Source: an uncultured Ignavibacteriota bacterium | Lineage (GTDB): Bacteria; Bacteroidota; Ignavibacteria; Tepidaquicellales; Tepidaquicellaceae | Length of the DNA: 12,791 nt | Reading direction: 5' to 3' | Assembly (NCBI GenBank): GCA_903901375.1 | Contig: CAIUQV010000498.1 | Location: 1 to 12,791 of the forward strand | Part shown: in pieces, positions 1 through 9,302 of the stretch | How positions within the stretch are numbered: the first letter of the stretch is position 1 | Layout: every line of letters starts with the position of its first letter | Translations under genes and position numbers: made by a program | The notes under the pieces: model-generated | What the model was told of the DNA's origin: nothing | Databases searched by the model: none | The model's input: only the letters and a program-made list of their open reading frames with translations

Positions 1-3000
1 ACCGGATTCTTCTGTCAAGAAAGTACCTGAATTATTAAATCCCCATAGTTTTTTAAACGAGAGATTCATTCTAATAGACTGCGGCAGAATCGGTGAAATA
101 GTAGTATTAAATGTAACGTTATTTGACAGATTATATACATCGGTAATATTCAGATACGGGACGCGCTTTCCCGGATAACGATTAAAACCTAACTGATACA
201 TTCTTGATGGACCAAATTCATCTACTGTTTTCAACGTGAGCCAGAAATTACCAAGTCCGGGACGACCGACCACACCGGGGTTAACGACTGAATTTGTCTG
301 GTTAAAGTTAACAGTTATTAAATCCGGAATAAAAGTGCTAACAAGTTTCAGAATATCGCCAAACTGTATTTTATCATCTACATTACTTGCAGCTTTAAGT
401 TTGTTAGAGAACATTCTGTAACCGCTTGGATTTTTCTGAATCCCAAAAGAATTTAGTATTTCATTAAACTTTAAAGTTGCACCTGTTGTGAATGTATTAG
501 CGAAACCAACATTGTAACCAATATTCTGAGTAGAGTTTGGATTGGTCCATGCATACGTAACGTTATAATTCATATTCAGATCCAGGAATTTATTAATTAT
601 CGGAATGTTAAATTTGGGATTAAATGTAGTTGACTGCTGGAAGTCCAAATCTTTACCAAAATTTACAAGACCTTCGTTGAAGAAGATATCATTCAGAATT
701 TGCTTTTCAGAACGCTGAGTTCTTAAAGAATCTTTATTAGTCTCGAAATCGACAAGGTCGGATCCTATCTTGAAGTTATATGTACCGGTCATGTCCACAA
801 TCCAGTTTTCAATAAACTTCCAGTTAAATCCGAACCCTCTATTTGCTCTGAACAAACGGCTGACAGGATCGTCCTGCAATAACAACCTTTGCTTTGATTC
901 GTTCCTTGTCCGTGTAAAATCCATAGAGGCATTAAAATTAGTGCTGAATGCAGGAACAAAAGGAATTAACGGGAAGAACAGATATATCTTGGCATCTTTA
1001 TACTGCTCACCAAGATTAACAAGTTTATTAAGCTGAAGATTAAGAATTTCAGTAAGTCTGAAATCAGTATTATAATTTAAACTTCCGTTAACGTTAAAAT
1101 CGGTTTTATTCTCAAAAGTGAAATCCCTTTGCGAACCAAAAGAACCGGTAAAATTAACAGAAAAGGCATTAACGATTGTTCGTGTAAAATAGTCATTTCC
1201 AGGAAACTTAAAAGCCATGCCTGTGACTGAGATATCGTTTCTTACTATTAATGACTGAGTAGATTTAATAAAATCTTCACGTGACTTTGAAGCAAAAACC
1301 GGATCGTTAGTTTTTGCAAGAACCTGTTTATATTTTTCATCAGCAGCTTTATCAAGATCTATATCAGACCCAGGAAAATACTTAGGGTTAATCATATTTT
1401 CACTATGCCTGAATGTAATGGGTAAATTCAGGAAATCTTTCCATTCAGGCGATATAACAGAAGCAAGGAAATTATTGATTAGTTTGTGAGCATTGAGAGA
1501 CAAACCAAAATCCCAATTTTCTCCAGTATTCCGAGTTCCCGCACGAGTATCAAGAGAGTGAAAATTTGGATCCATCTTAGAAACGTTTAAACTAAGATTT
1601 GCAAAATCAGCAATCTTAAGACTTGTGTTTACGTTATAAGCATAACCATTATCGTCATTTACTTTAAGGACACGAACTTCGTTAAACCAGACACTTCCGG
1701 AAATTGTAGAGTTCAATCCTGAACGGTTCTTTTCCACACCGAGTGAAAACTCACGTATTGCGTTAAGAGCCGGAATGCCACGAACCCTGTAATATGCGCC
1801 CGGTGGACCATTTGGAACCGGCATATCCACAATCTGATTTGCTGAATCTCTTGATATCTTAAGACTGGTTAAATCTGAGAAGACAATTGAAACTTCATTT
1901 AATGAATTCCAAGGCTGCCCGGGACGTACATCCGGATGAATCGGAGCACGGTACTCATAGAAATTAGTTGAGTCGGAACCAAACCTGATGACCATTGTAG
2001 CGTCATAAATAAACTGATTCGTATAATTAAAACTGGGGTCTCCGTTTACGAAGAGTTTCATCATTTTATAATTGAAAAGATCGAGGACCTGGCTTCTGTA
2101 ATCTTTTACGGCAATCTTTTGCTGACCTACAGTAAGATTATTAAACGACATTGAAAGAGACTGTTCGTTTGACTTAGTATTGACACCGTTTGTGTTACGT
2201 ACAGTCTGACGCAAGACATCTCCAGGAACAGGACTCATATAAATCTGAGAGTTCTCTTCAATACTGACAACTGAAATATTATATGTAGTATCTATTTTAT
2301 TGGGTTTATACCATTGATTTCCAACAAGGTTAAAATCAATAAGACCAAGTCGAACTCTACCATCAACACCTTTAATCCAGACTCTAACATATTTAACATT
2401 GTTTAAAGTAGCAACCTGATCGCCAATACTCTTCTTAAACTCGGATAGCGGTATTCTGTACTGGAACCAGCCGCTTCCAGGAGCACCACGACCAGTAATC
2501 ATTTTGTTGTTTGTTGTATCAAGACTTACGTAATATTCGTAATACTTATTTGCTTTATCAAGAACACCATTACCGTCTAAATCTTCAGTATCGGGTTTAT
2601 TAAATCCCTCGACAAATCTGTTCTTTTCAGTACCGTTGACCAGATCTACGTTAATAGTTGCAGAATTGGAGTTATCGTCCATAGCAGGGTCATAACTACT
2701 ATAAACACCAAAGTATTCCTCTTTATTGGCAAAGATTGTTCCATTCTTTTTATTGAATTCGATTACTTCTTCATCGTTTGTTTTATAGTCAAGTCCCCTG
2801 TCTTCATCCTCCTGAAGAGTACCATTGTTATTATTATCTTCAGTATTAAGAGTTCCATTAGGAATCGCATCTTCTGAAACCAAACCGAGGTCTACGAATA
2901 ATTTAGCATCGCTTAAGTTTACGTTATCATAGTTTTCGACCCTCATATTGAACTCTATGAAATTAATATTCTCATTAATAAGGTCTGGTGAAGTAGTATT

Positions 3001-5832
3001 CATATACTTCATAATACCGTTCCATTTAGTCTTTCTGGAGTTCAAAGTATCAAAACCTACCTGTTTGTAATTATACGTACCACGTTTTGAAGGGTCGAAA
3101 GTCATATAAAAAGGTGAAAGTCTATCCTGTCCAGCCTGTACGTCTCTTAAAGGATATACAGCTTTTACTTCAACATCGTTAGGCAAAGTATACCATTTTA
3201 AACTTGCTCTTCTATCCTGCATAATTGAGTCAGGAACGTTTAAAGAATCTACTGGAACGGAAGAAATTGTCCATGACTGATAACTTGTACCGAGAGAAAT
3301 AATTTTCTTTGCACCTTCCATATCGTCAATGTAAGCTATAGCTTCATTGTTGTCAGAAGGAATGGCACTTTTTTTAGTATTCGGGTCCGGAGTTAAATAA
3401 GCAAGTTCCCCTCTTACAGATAAAATGGATTCTTCTTTGGTGTTAAATCCGGGTAAAAGGTTAATAGCTTTAGTAAGGAAATTAGGTTTAAATTCCGTAG
3501 TGAGGTCAGCGCCAAACATAGAATTATTAGTAGGTTCTTCCCCAATACGGACTTTATCATTAAGAGTTTCCTGAATAAGATTAACGAAAGTAAAACCGAA
3601 GTTTGTCTTTTCGTTAATTTTATAATCACCTCTTAAACCGATAAACGTTTTAGAAGCCAACGAGAACAAGTCGTTTGATTCGTACGTGATTCTAAGGTCT
3701 TTTGAAGTAAGTGCAGCACTGTTCCTGATGATGACGATACCAGTAGTATAATCAACTGAATAATCCACATTCTCAGCAAGTTTACTCTGTCCAAGAAAAA
3801 CAATAACGCTACCCTGAACAACATTTAAACCCAGATTAAAAGAATTGCTGATTCCGGATTCTCCTTTAGCGCTACCTTTCAATACGTAAAGATTTGCTTT
3901 CAGAGAAGTTTTAGCTAAATCTTTTTTCTGAGTATAAATTTCAGAAAACTGAAAAGTAGTATCAGCACCTGCAATCTTTATATTATCAGCGAATGGTTTA
4001 AGGTTCGGGAATATAATATCACCAGATTCACTTAGAATAGTTCTTCCAGCAAGAAAATCAAAAACGCCATCAGGAGCAAACTTAGTAGTTTTGCCGGCAT
4101 ACCTGTCAATGTTTAGAATTGTGGAAAGAGATAAAGAGTTATTTAAATTAGCAATATTCTTCTGATATACGTTATTGTTATTGTACAAAGCATCCAGCAC
4201 AAAACCATCTTCGAGAATTCTCGATACAGGAAGCCGGTAGATATTTTTCATCTTTAGTTCCCAGGCAAGAGGAGTTAAAACAGGGTCGGGAGTATCTACT
4301 TTAATTAATTTCAGGACAAGAGTATCATTACCATTCGATTCACCAGCACGAGTACCTTTACCGAAAATATTATTAGTAGCCTGGTAAGTATTGTAAACAA
4401 CTCCGACATAATAAGTTTCCGGGACGCTTAATTTAAGACTGACGAATCCGGCAAACTCATCGACGCGATACTCATTTTCTTCAAGTTTCCTGAAATAACC
4501 AGCAAACTTATCGCCAATAACAGTAACCGGATTTGTGATAGAAGTATCATATCCGGTAACAGGACGAGGTCCGAGCATGACTTTACCAACAGCAAATCTC
4601 TTTTTAGATTCAGTCACCTGACATTGAATCCAAACTTCGAAATTATTATTTGCAAGATTTATTCTGTTATTGAATACGTCTGTATTGTACTGTTTTCCGA
4701 GAGTATCGTTATAGACAACATTAAAAGAACTCTTGTATAAAGTATCTATGAAATAATGACTATCTGAATAGTCCCAGACACTGAGCTGAAAATTCTGATC
4801 CTGAACGCCCTGCGAGAAAGTTTTTTCTTCCTGTTTACTTTTTTTCTGGGATACAACTGATGAAAGAGTCAGAGGACCAAGTTTAAATTCACCTCTGATA
4901 CCGAATAAAGCCTGAGTTGACTGAATCAAAGAAGATTTAGTATCGAGGGAAACGTTTCCAGCCTCGATTTTCTGAATGACTTCATCGGCATATCCAGTGT
5001 ACTTAAGTTTTAACTGGTTTTCAAAATCAAAGACACGCTGTGTATTCCAGTCAGCGTCTATTGTAAGTTTATCACCGATAGTTCCTTTAGCAGTAACCTG
5101 GACTTCCTGTTTAAAATTAATATTACTCTGATTATTGTTAGTAAAAGAAAGCGAAGTAACATTATTATTCTGATAAGAAGCCGTAATATCAACAGCTCCG
5201 TTAATCCTGAGATTAAAAGTAGGAGGACCAAAAATAGTTTCAGTTTTAAACGGTAAAGGAATAGTAATATCAGTAAATTTCTCGAACAACCGTGTCAGAT
5301 CGTCAGTTGTAACCCCTTTAAATTTTTCAGAAAAGAGCTCATAGAAAATCTGCTGTTCTGTAATAGCTATTTTTTTACTAATATAGTCATCAAAGTCAAT
5401 TACAAGAGGAGCTTTAAAGTCATCACCGCCTATTGACTGCCTGATAATAACCTTATTGCTGTCTCCAAAAGTAGTTTCTGTTTTCAGCAATGATGAATTT
5501 TCGAGGAGCAAAGGATGTGTTTTATCCTTAATTTTGGTACCGAAAGTGTAAACAGGTTTATACTGGAAATATTTTATACGAGAAGTTGAATCAACCGGCT
5601 GAAATCTGGTGGAATCGTATGAAATACCAAGAGAATCAGCAAGTTTCTTTTTAATAGAGTCGCTTAATTCATATTTATAATTAACAAAGGTACCAAGATC
5701 TCTTCTTCCTTGAGAAAAAGTAACATTGCAAATCGTTAATATAATTGTTATTATTGTCAGAGAAAAAATGAATGTTCTCTTGACACGGAACTTGTCAGTG
5801 AAAGATTTTGTATTTAATATATTAAAACTCAA
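1..5832 (-). CDS. sprA: SprA, type IX secretion system outer-membrane translocon (C-terminus off the left edge)
   Basis: SprA is the giant outer-membrane beta-barrel that forms the translocation channel of the type IX secretion system (T9SS) and supports gliding in motile Bacteroidota; the family is usually about 2400 residues. I checked the frame codon by codon: it is open from 5883 to base 1, giving 1944 residues, so roughly the last fifth is missing. The only ATG/GTG/TTG codon between the upstream stop (5884-5886) and the signal peptide is TTG at 5830-5832. From it the protein has a basic stretch (K14-R19, FRVKR), a hydrophobic core (about 21-35) and likely cleavage near S40/Q41. Recognisable SprA features include AIAYIDDMEGA at 831-841, an RAPIHPDVRPGQPWNSLNE segment near 1295-1313, and many alternating beta-strand segments typical of the barrel. 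Two EF-hand-like loops lie at D999-E1010 and D1084-N1095. The first in-frame ATG is at 4576-4578, about 420 codons in, too late to be the true start. Family assignment is confident; active secretion in this organism is inferred. Confidence 0.93.
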   Translation of the reverse strand, partial: MSFNILNTKSFTDKFRVKRTFIFSLTIITIILTICNVTFSQGRRDLGTFVNYKYELSDSIKKKLADSLGISYDSTRFQPVDSTSRIKYFQYKPVYTFGTKIKDKTHPLLLENSSLLKTETTFGDSNKVIIRQSIGGDDFKAPLVIDFDDYISKKIAITEQQIFYELFSEKFKGVTTDDLTRLFEKFTDITIPLPFKTETIFGPPTFNLRINGAVDITASYQNNNVTSLSFTNNNQSNINFKQEVQVTAKGTIGDKLTIDADWNTQRVFDFENQLKLKYTGYADEVIQKIEAGNVSLDTKSSLIQSTQALFGIRGEFKLGPLTLSSVVSQKKSKQEEKTFSQGVQDQNFQLSVWDYSDSHYFIDTLYKSSFNVVYNDTLGKQYNTDVFNNRINLANNNFEVWIQCQVTESKKRFAVGKVMLGPRPVTGYDTSITNPVTVIGDKFAGYFRKLEENEYRVDEFAGFVSLKLSVPETYYVGVVYNTYQATNNIFGKGTRAGESNGNDTLVLKLIKVDTPDPVLTPLAWELKMKNIYRLPVSRILEDGFVLDALYNNNNVYQKNIANLNNSLSLSTILNIDRYAGKTTKFAPDGVFDFLAGRTILSESGDIIFPNLKPFADNIKIAGADTTFQFSEIYTQKKDLAKTSLKANLYVLKGSAKGESGISNSFNLGLNVVQGSVIVFLGQSKLAENVDYSVDYTTGIVIIRNSAALTSKDLRITYESNDLFSLASKTFIGLRGDYKINEKTNFGFTFVNLIQETLNDKVRIGEEPTNNSMFGADLTTEFKPNFLTKAINLLPGFNTKEESILSVRGELAYLTPDPNTKKSAIPSDNNEAIAYIDDMEGAKKIISLGTSYQSWTISSVPVDSLNVPDSIMQDRRASLKWYTLPNDVEVKAVYPLRDVQAGQDRLSPFYMTFDPSKRGTYNYKQVGFDTLNSRKTKWNGIMKYMNTTSPDLINENINFIEFNMRVENYDNVNLSDAKLFVDLGLVSEDAIPNGTLNTEDNNNNGTLQEDEDRGLDYKTNDEEVIEFNKKNGTIFANKEEYFGVYSSYDPAMDDNSNSATINVDLVNGTEKNRFVEGFNKPDTEDLDGNGVLDKANKYYEYYVSLDTTNNKMITGRGAPGSGWFQYRIPLSEFKKSIGDQVATLNNVKYVRVWIKGVDGRVRLGLIDFNLVGNQWYKPNKIDTTYNISVVSIEENSQIYMSPVPGDVLRQTVRNTNGVNTKSNEQSLSMSFNNLTVGQQKIAVKDYRSQVLDLFNYKMMKLFVNGDPSFNYTNQFIYDATMVIRFGSDSTNFYEYRAPIHPDVRPGQPWNSLNEVSIVFSDLTSLKISRDSANQIVDMPVPNGPPGAYYRVRGIPALNAIREFSLGVEKNRSGLNSTISGSVWFNEVRVLKVNDDNGYAYNVNTSLKIADFANLSLNVSKMDPNFHSLDTRAGTRNTGENWDFGLSLNAHKLINNFLASVISPEWKDFLNLPITFRHSENMINPKYFPGSDIDLDKAADEKYKQVLAKTNDPVFASKSREDFIKSTQSLIVRNDISVTGMAFKFPGNDYFTRTIVNAFSVNFTGSFGSQRDFTFENKTDFNVNGSLNYNTDFRLTEILNLQLNKLVNLGEQYKDAKIYLFFPLIPFVPAFSTNFNASMDFTRTRNESKQRLLLQDDPVSRLFRANRGFGFNWKFIENWIVDMTGTYNFKIGSDLVDFETNKDSLRTQRSEKQILNDIFFNEGLVNFGKDLDFQQSTTFNPKFNIPIINKFLDLNMNYNVTYAWTNPNSTQNIGYNVGFANTFTTGATLKFNEILNSFGIQKNPSGYRMFSNKLKAASNVDDKIQFGDILKLVSTFIPDLITVNFNQTNSVVNPGVVGRPGLGNFWLTLKTVDEFGPSRMYQLGFNRYPGKRVPYLNITDVYNLSNNVTFNTTISPILPQSIRMNLSFKKLWGFNNSGTFLTEESG

Positions 5833-5996
5833 TAATAATAATGATTTTTTGTAAACGTAATGTCGATAATAGTCCTTTTTTAATTATTGAAAAAAATTGT
5901 TGTACTTTTATTAATCAAATCGAGAGCCCTATTCATATTTCTACTTTATAATATCATTAATTTATTCAATAATAAACAGTAAAATATATATATTCA
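5833..5996. promoter_or_regulatory. Divergent intergenic promoter region between sprA and the peptidase-barrel gene
   Basis: This 164-bp, very AT-rich spacer separates two divergent genes and must hold both promoters. For the rightward gene, a perfect TATAAT lies at 5947-5952 without a convincing -35, and TTGAAA (5887-5892), 17 bp, ATTAAT (5910-5915) is another weak sigma-70-like pair. For the leftward gene I saw no good match to the Bacteroidota TTG/TAnnTTTG consensus. The leftward strand carries AAAAAGGA about 40 bp before the TTG start, too far to act as a Shine-Dalgarno for it. A short run of TAA/TTA triplets sits directly before the sprA start (5833-5841). No strong inverted repeat was seen. 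The existence of promoters here is inferred from gene layout; the exact boxes are tentative. Confidence 0.4.
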
Positions 5997-8900
5997 ATGA
6001 TTAATAGACGTGAAAAAATTTCGCTCTTTAGTATTACATTATTGGCAATAAGTCTAATGGTAAATCTGACTTATGCTCAATTTGAATCACATCCGGAGCA
6101 AGACTGGTTTACTATAGAAACGAAACATTTTACAGTAACTTACCACACAGGAGCAGAAAGAACAGCTCAGATAATAGCAAAAATAGCAGAAGAAGTTTAC
6201 GGGCCTATTACGGATTTATATCAGTTTCCCCTAAAAGACAAGGTAAATTTTGTAGTGAATGATCTTTCTGATATAGCTAACGGAGCGACAGATTATTACG
6301 GAAACAGAATAGAAATATTTGCTTCTGCGCTGGATTTTGAATTAAGGGGTACTCATAACTGGTTAAGAAATGTAATAACTCACGAATTTACGCATATGGT
6401 ACAAATTCAGGCATCCTTAAAAATGTCCAAGAATATGCCTGCAATATATTTACAATGGATAAATTATGAGCACGAAAGAAGACCAGATGTACTTTATGGA
6501 TATCCGAATGTGATAGTTTCGTATCCAATTTCAGGAGTTGGAGTGCCAGCCTGGTTTGCAGAGGGAGTTGCACAGTATCAACGTCAACAGATGGGATACG
6601 ATTACTGGGATGCCAACAGGGATATGATACTCAGAAGTTACGTAATGGATGATAATATGTTAAGCTGGAATGAGATGGGACAGTTTTCTTCTATTACAAG
6701 TTTAAAAGCCGAATCTATATATAATTCAGGGTTTGCATTATCGCAGTACATAGCAAAAGTTTACGGAGAGGATAAACTAAGAGCAATAACCAAGAGTCTT
6801 GGTGATTTTACTAACTTCAGTGTTGATAAAGCAATAAAATTTCATATTGGGAAAGACGGTATAGATTTATACAATGAGTGGAAAGCATTTATGAAAAAAG
6901 ATTATAGTGAAAGAATTTCAGATGTGAAAAGTACTCATATGGATGGTGAGATAATACAGCTTGAAGGATTTGCTAACTTTTATCCGAAGTTTTCACCAGA
7001 CGGTAAAAAGATAGCATACCTTTCGAACGGGACATACGATTATGCGACAACTGTGTTAATACTTTATGATATTGCGACCAAGACAACTGAAGCAATCGAC
7101 GCACCAGTAGCGACAAATTTCTCATGGTCATCAGACGGCAACAGGCTAATATATGCGAAAAGGAATTCACCACCAAACATAGACGGAGGGGTTTTATTTG
7201 ATATATACGAATATGATCTGACTACGAAGAAAGACACAAGACTTTCTGAGGAGTTAAGAGCTTCATCGCCTTCATACTCACCTGACGGGAATAAAATAGT
7301 ATTTGTCAGCGGAAGTGATGGTACGTTAAATTTATTTATTTCCGATAAAGGTCTGAAGAATAAAAAGCAAATTACTTTTTTCAATAATGGTGAACAGATA
7401 TACAATCCGATTTTCAGTCCGGACGGGAAAACAGTGATATTTGATTTTTCGTTACTGGAGGCAAGAAAGATTGCAAAAGTAGACACAGAGTCAGGGAATA
7501 TGGAATTCATATTTGATAAAGAGAACATTGATTACAGAACTCCAATGATAACGAAGGAAGGCGACAAGATGTTTTTCTCTTCGAATGAAACAGGAATATT
7601 CAATATTTATACATACGATTTTAAGACAAAGGGAATAAAGCAAGTAACCAATGTACTTGGCGGAGCATTCATGCCATCGATTGATGAGAAAGGAAATATT
7701 GCTTATACATCTTACAAATCATCGGGTTTTAAGATAGCATATTTAAAGAATTTTATTGAGAAAGAGAAGAGTGAATACGGTCAGTACAAAGCACCGGATA
7801 AATTAGTAGCGAGATATCATAATGATTCTACAGGAAGCAAGTTTGCATGGAGTGAGCTCAGGAATTTTAATGATAAAGAATACAAGAAACTCGAGAGCAA
7901 GAATTACAAGAGTATATTCAATCAGCTTTCAATATTTCCTGTGTTAAGGTTTGACAATTACAGCAAGACCAATAATGTTTTAGATGCTATTAAACCTGGT
8001 GTTTATCTGTATTCAGATGAACTGATGACAAGATTTTCAATATTCGGTGGGTTTTCAATTAACAGAAAAGCTGAGCGGGATATATTTCTACAATTCACGT
8101 ATAACAATGGATTTCCAGTAGGTCAGAAATTTCTCGCTAAGAATCTGAGTTTTGATCCGAAGTTTACTTTATCAGGATATAATGTTACAAGGAAATCGGA
8201 TGCACAACTGTTTGCAGGAGTGGATACTTTATCAGTAGGTGTAGCTTATGATCTGCTTGAGTTTGAATTAGCGATGGATTTTAAGCTGATAAACTACAAT
8301 CACGATTTCAGGTTAACATTCGGCGCTTCAAAATATGCTTCGAGCGTAGACGGATTTCATCTGCCAAGCAGCGGTATAACGACAAGAGCTTCATCTCAGG
8401 ATTATTTTAAAGCACAACGAATTTCACTTGACTACAAATATGAAAAGAGATTTCATAATAAGAATTCTGACATAAACCCTGCAGGAAGAACAATAAACCT
8501 CAGGTATGAATACGAATCGAGTAAGATAAATCCAGAATTATTAGTAGATGAACAGGGAAATGTTTCAACCGTATATGCAACGAATAACTTACATAAGTTT
8601 GAGGGAACGTGGACGGAAGGAATGTATATCTTTAAGAACCACTCGCTTAATCTAAAACTCAGAGCAGCCGGAATACTTGGCAAGCCAGTTGACAGTTTTT
8701 ATGATTTCTATGCCGGAGGATTGATAGGAATGAGAGGTTATCCATATTTTTCTCTGGGAGGCGGAAGGATTGCTCACGCAAACTTAACATACAGATTTCC
8801 ACTGATATCAAAAATCGACACGAGGATTTCTCCTTTATATCTTGATAAACTATACTTGTCATTATTCGGTGATTTCGGGGATGCATGGAACGGAACTCCG

Positions 8901-9101
8901 AACACATTTAATGATTTCAAGAAAGATGTCGGATTTGAACTCAGACTTCAGGCATTTTCATCATATGTATTTCCGACGAGTATATTTTTCAGTGCAGCCT
9001 ACGGCTTAGATAGTTTTTCGAAAAGATTTTCAGGTAAAGATGTGACTTATGGCAAAGAAATGATATATTACTTTGGAATGCTGTTTGGATTTGACATATA
9101 A
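5997..9101 (+). CDS. Exported zinc-metallopeptidase / beta-propeller / Omp85-like barrel fusion protein
   Basis: This 1034-residue protein is probably anchored in the outer membrane. A signal peptide spans residues 1-27 (basic MINRREK, hydrophobic core, cleavage after TYA). The first domain resembles the peptidase-MA-like gluzincins: HEFTH at H129-H133 supplies two zinc ligands and the catalytic E130, and WFAEG at 186-190 provides a likely third ligand, E189. A TolB/PD40-type beta-propeller follows, with SPDG-type blades starting near residues 329, 374, 423 and 468 and weaker ones near 512 and 557. The final third (about 650-1034) is rich in amphipathic strands. Its GGLIGMRGY segment (M912-R913-G914-Y915) matches the RGF/RGY motif of Omp85/BamA surface-antigen barrels. 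The start is ATG without a clear Shine-Dalgarno, placed directly before the signal peptide. The gene is divergent from sprA and closed by a terminator, so it is probably monocistronic. Substrate is unknown. All zinc-binding residues are present, so I expect an active peptidase, but that is inference. Confidence 0.85.
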   Translation: MINRREKISLFSITLLAISLMVNLTYAQFESHPEQDWFTIETKHFTVTYHTGAERTAQIIAKIAEEVYGPITDLYQFPLKDKVNFVVNDLSDIANGATDYYGNRIEIFASALDFELRGTHNWLRNVITHEFTHMVQIQASLKMSKNMPAIYLQWINYEHERRPDVLYGYPNVIVSYPISGVGVPAWFAEGVAQYQRQQMGYDYWDANRDMILRSYVMDDNMLSWNEMGQFSSITSLKAESIYNSGFALSQYIAKVYGEDKLRAITKSLGDFTNFSVDKAIKFHIGKDGIDLYNEWKAFMKKDYSERISDVKSTHMDGEIIQLEGFANFYPKFSPDGKKIAYLSNGTYDYATTVLILYDIATKTTEAIDAPVATNFSWSSDGNRLIYAKRNSPPNIDGGVLFDIYEYDLTTKKDTRLSEELRASSPSYSPDGNKIVFVSGSDGTLNLFISDKGLKNKKQITFFNNGEQIYNPIFSPDGKTVIFDFSLLEARKIAKVDTESGNMEFIFDKENIDYRTPMITKEGDKMFFSSNETGIFNIYTYDFKTKGIKQVTNVLGGAFMPSIDEKGNIAYTSYKSSGFKIAYLKNFIEKEKSEYGQYKAPDKLVARYHNDSTGSKFAWSELRNFNDKEYKKLESKNYKSIFNQLSIFPVLRFDNYSKTNNVLDAIKPGVYLYSDELMTRFSIFGGFSINRKAERDIFLQFTYNNGFPVGQKFLAKNLSFDPKFTLSGYNVTRKSDAQLFAGVDTLSVGVAYDLLEFELAMDFKLINYNHDFRLTFGASKYASSVDGFHLPSSGITTRASSQDYFKAQRISLDYKYEKRFHNKNSDINPAGRTINLRYEYESSKINPELLVDEQGNVSTVYATNNLHKFEGTWTEGMYIFKNHSLNLKLRAAGILGKPVDSFYDFYAGGLIGMRGYPYFSLGGGRIAHANLTYRFPLISKIDTRISPLYLDKLYLSLFGDFGDAWNGTPNTFNDFKKDVGFELRLQAFSSYVFPTSIFFSAAYGLDSFSKRFSGKDVTYGKEMIYYFGMLFGFDI

Positions 9102-9142
9102 TACAGATTTAGAATAGAACCGACATAATTCGGGCAGAATTT

Positions 9143-9176
9143 AACCCATTTCATTAATTTGAAATGGGTTTTTTGT
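9143..9176 (+). terminator. Rho-independent terminator of the peptidase-barrel gene
   Basis: A perfect 11-bp stem (AACCCATTTCA at 9143-9153 pairing with TGAAATGGGTT at 9160-9170) encloses a 6-base loop and runs directly into a T-rich tract (TTTTGTTTTG). It begins 42 bp after the stop codon at 9101. On the minus strand the hairpin is not followed by a T tract, so it should act only on rightward transcription. It implies that the downstream cutC gene needs its own promoter. Confidence 0.88.
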
Positions 9177-9222
9177 TTTGGTTAAAATTAAATCAGGATT
9201 ATTACTTGTTTCATACATATTA

Positions 9223-9266
9223 TAACGTACTATTAACGCACTATAAACGCACTATAAACGCACTAT
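9223..9266. repeat. Four tandem copies of an 11-bp direct repeat
   Basis: Four contiguous 11-bp units: TAACGTACTAT (9223-9233), TAACGCACTAT (9234-9244), then AAACGCACTAT twice (9245-9255 and 9256-9266). Only the first two bases and one internal base vary. The array is noncoding, lies between the terminator of the upstream gene and the start of cutC, and ends 103 bp before the cutC ATG. The 11-bp period is close to one turn of B-DNA, so each unit presents the same face of the helix. This could be a regulator-binding array or simply a product of replication slippage; the sequence alone does not decide. Confidence 0.85.
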
Positions 9267-9302
9267 GAAGCATATGGCAAGTAAAATTTGATGAAAAAGG
9301 GG

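Noticed and set aside
236..1036. Small plus-strand open frames at 236-421 and 770-1036
   Set aside because: Both are antisense to the SprA barrel, whose reading frame I verified as continuous here; neither resembles a known protein.
3414..3824. Two minus-strand open frames of 71 and 63 residues
   Set aside because: They lie inside sprA in another frame of the same strand, are low-complexity Leu/Ile-rich, and have no recognisable domain; the sprA frame is open throughout this stretch.
5724..5732. Possible lipobox in SprA around C35 (LTIC)
   Set aside because: The residue before Cys is Ile rather than Gly, Ala or Ser, so it does not fit a lipobox; a standard signal peptidase I site near residue 40 is more likely.
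5879..5940. Short ATG frame upstream of sprA (minus strand, about 18 codons, MNRALDLINK...)
   Set aside because: It ends at a stop before the sprA frame, has no Shine-Dalgarno or conserved feature, and could be a chance frame; too weak to call a leader peptide.
7064..7528. A 154-residue minus-strand open frame opposite the peptidase-propeller gene
   Set aside because: It is antisense to the well-supported propeller blades and shows no family feature; the overlap is explained by codon composition of the real gene.
9223..9266. CRISPR array
   Set aside because: The units are only 11 bp and contiguous, with no spacers and no cas genes nearby.
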